Origin: Hyphomicrobiales bacterium | Lineage (GTDB): Bacteria > Pseudomonadota > Alphaproteobacteria > Rhizobiales > Phreatobacteraceae | Assembly (NCBI GenBank): GCA_017304475.1 | Contig: JAFKKV010000011.1 | Span: 248,001-312,000, forward strand | Length of the DNA: 64,000 bases | Reading direction: 5' to 3' | In this document: piece after piece, positions 60,992 through 64,000 of the stretch | Numbering within the stretch: the stretch's first letter is position 1 | How the letters are laid out: every line of letters starts with the position of its first letter | Made by a program: the position numbers and the translations under genes | The notes under the pieces: model-generated | Told to the model about the DNA's origin: nothing | What the model saw: the letters and a program-made list of their open reading frames with translations, nothing else | The model's database searches: none

Positions 60992-62014
60992 TTAGCGCTC
61001 GTTCCAGTGCACCATGGGCAGGCCCGCGACCGGTGAGCGGAAGAACGGGATGCGGGTGCCGCGCAGCGAGCCGATATAGACCGTCTTCAGGTCCGGGCCG
61101 CCGAAGGTGACGGAGGCGAACCATGGCGCGATGCGGCCGCCGGCGGCCAGCATCTCGTCCGGGCCGGCCGTGCCCTTGTAGAAGGCGGTCATCAACTGCC
61201 GGCTGGTCCAGGGGTCATGGTCGTCGAGCAGGATGCGCAATTCGCCTTCCGGGGTGATGGCGAAGATACGGTCCATCATCACATGGGTACCCCAGAGATT
61301 GCCGAAGGCATCGAAGGCGATGCCGTCGATCGGCGCGCCGTGATCTTCCGGCCCGAAGGTCTGGCGGTCGGTCAGGCTGCCGTCGTCCTGAAGGCGGAAC
61401 CGGGTGATCTTCGGCCCCGACGTCTCGACGGCATAGAGCCATTCCTCGTTCGCGTCGAAGCGGATCTCGTTGGTGAAGGCGATGTTGTCGGCCACCACCC
61501 TGAGCCGCCCCTGGTCGTAGAGCGCGATGAAGCCGTCGGCGATCTTGGGCGACACGGCCTGCATCCAGTTGACGATACGGGTCGAGATGGTCAGCCAGAG
61601 CCGGTCCCTGGAATCGCGCAGGACGAAATTGACCTTGCCGATCGGCTTTCCGTCGATCGTATCGGCGAGCACTTTGGTCGCGCCGGTCGTCCGGTCCATG
61701 ATTTCCAGCCGGTCGGTACCGAAATTGGAAATGACGATGTCGCCGTTGCGGGCGAAGGCGAGGCCGTTCGGCAAGGTGCCGACGGTGAAGCGGGTCGCTT
61801 CGTCGGTCGCCCCGGAAAAGGCCTTGCCCTCGCTCTGGGTGATCAGGTTCTGCGTGCCGTCGGGACGGATATGGACGACGCCGCCGCGGGCATCCGCCGC
61901 CCATAGCGAGCCGTCGCGCTCGGCCAGGATGCATTCGGGCCGCTGCAGTCCTTCGCCGACATAGCCGATCTGGCTGCGGTCGACCGTGAAGCCGTCGATC
62001 GGGTTTTTCGCCAT
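60992..62014 (-). CDS. SMP-30/gluconolactonase/LRE family protein
   Basis: Six-bladed beta-propeller of 340 residues of the SMP-30/gluconolactonase family. Likely metal ligands are Glu in QRPECILAERDGSLWAADARGG, Asn in LPNGLAFARNGDIVISNFG, Asn/Asp in IAFTNEIRFDANEEWLYAVET and Asp in GAPIDGIAFDAFGNLWGTHVMMDRIF. No signal peptide. Family members hydrolyse lactones; here it sits in a minus-strand run with FAH and cyclase genes, so an aromatic or sugar-acid lactone is plausible. Confidence 0.85.
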   Translation of the reverse strand: MAKNPIDGFTVDRSQIGYVGEGLQRPECILAERDGSLWAADARGGVVHIRPDGTQNLITQSEGKAFSGATDEATRFTVGTLPNGLAFARNGDIVISNFGTDRLEIMDRTTGATKVLADTIDGKPIGKVNFVLRDSRDRLWLTISTRIVNWMQAVSPKIADGFIALYDQGRLRVVADNIAFTNEIRFDANEEWLYAVETSGPKITRFRLQDDGSLTDRQTFGPEDHGAPIDGIAFDAFGNLWGTHVMMDRIFAITPEGELRILLDDHDPWTSRQLMTAFYKGTAGPDEMLAAGGRIAPWFASVTFGGPDLKTVYIGSLRGTRIPFFRSPVAGLPMVHWNER

Positions 62015-62076
62015 GGGTTTCCTCGGAATATTCGCGCGTGTGCCCGCGCCTCGAAATGACGTGGTGGCGCCGCCGG

Positions 62077-63069
62077 TCAGGCGTCCTTCCTGACGACGCG
62101 ATTGGTCAGCGTGCCGAGCCCCTCGACCGTCAGCTCGACCACGTCGCCGGCCTCGAGGAAGCGCTCGAGCTCGAGCCCGCAGCCGCCGCCGACCGTGCCG
62201 GAGCCGAAGAACTCGCCGGCATGCAGCGTCTCCGAGCGCGAGACATAGGCGATCATGTCCTCGAACGAATGCAGCATTCCCGCCGTCGTCGTGTCGGTCC
62301 AGGTCTCGCCATTGATCTTGGCGACCGCCTTGAGCGCATAGGGATCCTTCACCGCGTCGGCGGTGACCAGATAGGGCCCCATGGCATTGCCGGCGTCGAA
62401 GCTCTTGCCCTTGGTCGGGCCGAGCATGCCCTGCATTTCGGCGATCTGGGCATCGCGCGCCGAGAAGTCATTGAAGATCGTGTAGCCGAAAATGTGGTCC
62501 TTGGCCTGATGCCTGGCGATGTCCTTGCCGCCCTTGCCGAGGATGATGCCGAATTCGAGCTCGAAATCCATCATCCGGCTATAGTCCGGCCAGACCACCT
62601 CGGTGCCGGTGCCGACCACGCTGAAGCGGTTGGTGATGTAGTAGATCGGCTTGTCGCGATAGACCGGCGGCACGTCGGCGTCCGGCGTCACCGCCAGCGC
62701 GCCGGCCTCGTCGCCCTTCATCCGCGCGACCATCCGGCGCATGCCGACCGGCGCATTGATGATATGGCCGGGAAAGACCGAGAAATCGCGCATTTGCGGC
62801 GGCACCGGGACCGGTGCCAGCAGCCTGGCGGCCGCGAGCGGCTGCGACAGGTCGTCATCTCCGGCCCGCGTCTCGGCCAGGCCGCGGGCCAGGTCGAGCC
62901 CGGCGGGACCGGCCTCGATCAGCGCCAGCATGGATGCGAGGGCCTGCGTGGGCTTGCCCGCGCGTTCGGCCGCGCCGGCGAGATCCAGCACCCGCTCGGC
63001 ACCGGCCGCGCCGACCACGACGCCAACGCGCTGCTCGGCCCGGGCGCCGGCGAAAGTGACGAGTTTCAT
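62077..63069 (-). CDS. Fumarylacetoacetate hydrolase family protein
   Basis: Metal-dependent hydrolase or decarboxylase of 330 residues. The N-terminal domain opens MKLVTFAGARAEQRVGVVVG. The FAH core has the metal-binding D-x-x-x-E-x-E region in YSRMMDFELEFGIILGKGGKDI, YTIFNDFSARDAQ, KGKSFDAGNAMGPYLV and GEFFGSGTVGGGCGLE. Such enzymes cleave acylpyruvates or ring-fission products in aromatic degradation. The ATG at 63069 is 5 bases after the cyclase stop, showing coupling. Confidence 0.9.
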   Translation of the reverse strand: MKLVTFAGARAEQRVGVVVGAAGAERVLDLAGAAERAGKPTQALASMLALIEAGPAGLDLARGLAETRAGDDDLSQPLAAARLLAPVPVPPQMRDFSVFPGHIINAPVGMRRMVARMKGDEAGALAVTPDADVPPVYRDKPIYYITNRFSVVGTGTEVVWPDYSRMMDFELEFGIILGKGGKDIARHQAKDHIFGYTIFNDFSARDAQIAEMQGMLGPTKGKSFDAGNAMGPYLVTADAVKDPYALKAVAKINGETWTDTTTAGMLHSFEDMIAYVSRSETLHAGEFFGSGTVGGGCGLELERFLEAGDVVELTVEGLGTLTNRVVRKDA

Positions 63070-63074
63070 GGCGC

Positions 63075-63851
63075 TCAGTCCTCGAAGATCGCGACCGCCC
63101 GGCAGAAGCCGGCCGAGGCTTTGTGAATCTTGAACGGGAAGCAGGAAATCTGGAAACCGGTGGCCGGCAGCTGGTCGAGATTGGTCAGCTTTTCGATATG
63201 GCCATAGGCCCGCACCATGCCGGCGCGATGGCCTTCCCAGATCAGGCCGGCATCGCCGGTCTCGGCATATTTCTTGGCGGTGATGGTGAAGGGCGCGTCC
63301 CAGCTCCAGGCGTCGGTGCCGGTGATCCGCACGCCGCGCTCGGTCAGGTAAAGGGTCGCCTCGCGGCCCATGCCGCAGCCGCGGCCGACATAGTCGGGCT
63401 GGCCGTAGCGGGCCCCCGCCGCCGTATTGACCACCACGATGTCGAGCGGCTGGAGCGTCACGCCGGTACGCTTCAGCTCGGCCTCGACATCGGCGGCGGT
63501 CGCCACGTAACCGTCGGGGAAATGGCGGAAGTCGAGCTTCACGCCGCGCTGCAGGCACCAGTCGAGCGGCATTTCGTCGATGGTCCAGGCCGGCTTGCCG
63601 CCGTCAGTGGTCGAGTGGAAATGGTAGGGTGCGTCGAGATGGGTGCCGTTATGGGTCGAGCAGGCGAGCATCTCGACCGCCCAGCCGTCGCCGCCGGGCA
63701 GGTCGTCCTGGGTCAGGCCCGGGAAGAATTGCAGGATCTGCTGCACCGAGGCCTTGTGGTCGACATAGGTGATGGAGGGGGTCGTGCCCGGCGGGTCCGA
63801 CGCGATGTCGGCTCGCAGCGACACGGACAGATCGATGATCCGGCGCGCCAT
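63075..63851 (-). CDS. Cyclase family protein (kynurenine formamidase-like)
   Basis: Hydrolase of 258 residues of the PF04199 cyclase family. The metal motif STHNGTHLDAPYHF is near residue 67, and later GRGCGMGREATLYLTERGVRITGTDAWSWDAP forms the second active-site part. Members hydrolyse formylkynurenine, isatin or similar amides. A perfect GGAGGA lies 6 bases before the ATG at 63851. It is downstream of an ABC permease gene and upstream of FAH, so the operon probably imports and degrades a cyclic or aromatic compound. Confidence 0.9.
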   Translation of the reverse strand: MARRIIDLSVSLRADIASDPPGTTPSITYVDHKASVQQILQFFPGLTQDDLPGGDGWAVEMLACSTHNGTHLDAPYHFHSTTDGGKPAWTIDEMPLDWCLQRGVKLDFRHFPDGYVATAADVEAELKRTGVTLQPLDIVVVNTAAGARYGQPDYVGRGCGMGREATLYLTERGVRITGTDAWSWDAPFTITAKKYAETGDAGLIWEGHRAGMVRAYGHIEKLTNLDQLPATGFQISCFPFKIHKASAGFCRAVAIFED

Positions 63852-63864
63852 GATAGTTCCTCCG

Positions 63865-64000
63865 TCAGTGCTGTGTTTGCCAGCGCAGCGTGTGCTTTTC
63901 GACCGCACGCAGAGCCAGGTTGGAAACGAGGCCGATCGCGCCGAGCAGGGCGATGCCGGCGAACAGGTCGGCCGATTGGAACGACCGGGCGGCGAGCAGG
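63865..64000 (-). CDS. ABC transporter permease, C-terminal end (SsuC/TauC type)
   Basis: The last 44 residues of a gene running off the window, ending at TGA 63865-63867 (reverse strand). The sequence has a hydrophobic helix (DLFAGIALLGAIGLVSNLALRAVE) and the tail KHTLRWQ, the usual end of nitrate/sulfonate/taurine-type permeases (R-x-x-E-R-x-x-L-x-W). It precedes the cyclase gene by 13 bases on the same strand. Substrate not determinable. Confidence 0.75.
   Translation of the reverse strand, partial: LLAARSFQSADLFAGIALLGAIGLVSNLALRAVEKHTLRWQTQH

Noticed and set aside
62077..63558. Apparent fusion of FAH with an upstream Arg-rich extension
   Set aside because: The extension overlaps the intact cyclase gene in another frame; the FAH protein starts properly at 63069.

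Overview
The window is a GC-rich chromosomal segment of a Hyphomicrobiales (Rhizobiales) alphaproteobacterium. This is inferred from ChvI/ChvG followed by a short HPr kinase, EIIA and HPr, a CycM-type cytochrome, an Hsp20-DUF1150 pair with a ROSE-like leader, DUF2336, and the dut/coaBC/ubiB/ubiE/mutM and rpmH/rnpA/yidC/engB blocks. Genus cannot be settled from sequence alone; a Bosea- or Phreatobacter-like genome would fit. No phage, transposase or CRISPR array was seen.

Layout. 1-1313: end of a glycerol-3-phosphate type ABC importer (ugpE tail, ugpC). 1346-3374: heat-shock Hsp20-DUF1150 unit and a DUF2336 protein. 3721-3796: tRNA-Ala(GGC). 4269-20583: accessory catabolic region with two tandem IclR regulators, a TRAP transporter, amidase, AroE-like dehydrogenase, FAD oxidoreductase, a dehalogenase-like hydrolase, Bug-type and DppA-type binding proteins, a TIM-barrel isomerase, a Tat-exported hydrolase, a NIPSNAP-like protein and a MocR regulator. 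Three promoters here carry closely related 17-bp palindromes, which suggests one regulon. 20873-25595: a tandemly duplicated bicupin protein and a gntR-uxaC-uxuB uronate operon. 25605-31295: recR, ybaB, dnaX, SRP RNA, a HIT protein, nudC and a LysR regulator. 31359-33762: pheA, kdsB, cycM.

33986-37878 links envelope signalling (ChvI/ChvG) to the nitrogen-type PTS (HprK, EIIA, HPr). 37938-40469: a YqhA-type membrane protein, a methyltransferase and an aminotransferase. 40549-46789: Rrf2 regulator, dut, coaBC, AMP nucleosidase, ubiB and ubiE, with mutM divergent. 47785-51831: GST, rpmH-rnpA-yidC and engB. 51853-56302 looks like an accessory insertion: a papain-like peptidase/alpha-beta hydrolase fusion, an SGNH hydrolase with a histone-like tail and a small membrane protein. 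polA and a membrane protein follow. 60992-64000 is a second catabolic operon (SMP-30, FAH, cyclase, ABC permease).

The most unusual items are the shared palindromic operators of the catabolic region, the peptidase/hydrolase plus SGNH pair, the bicupin duplication, the sigma32 promoter plus RNA-thermometer-like leader of hsp20, and two families of long inverted repeats.
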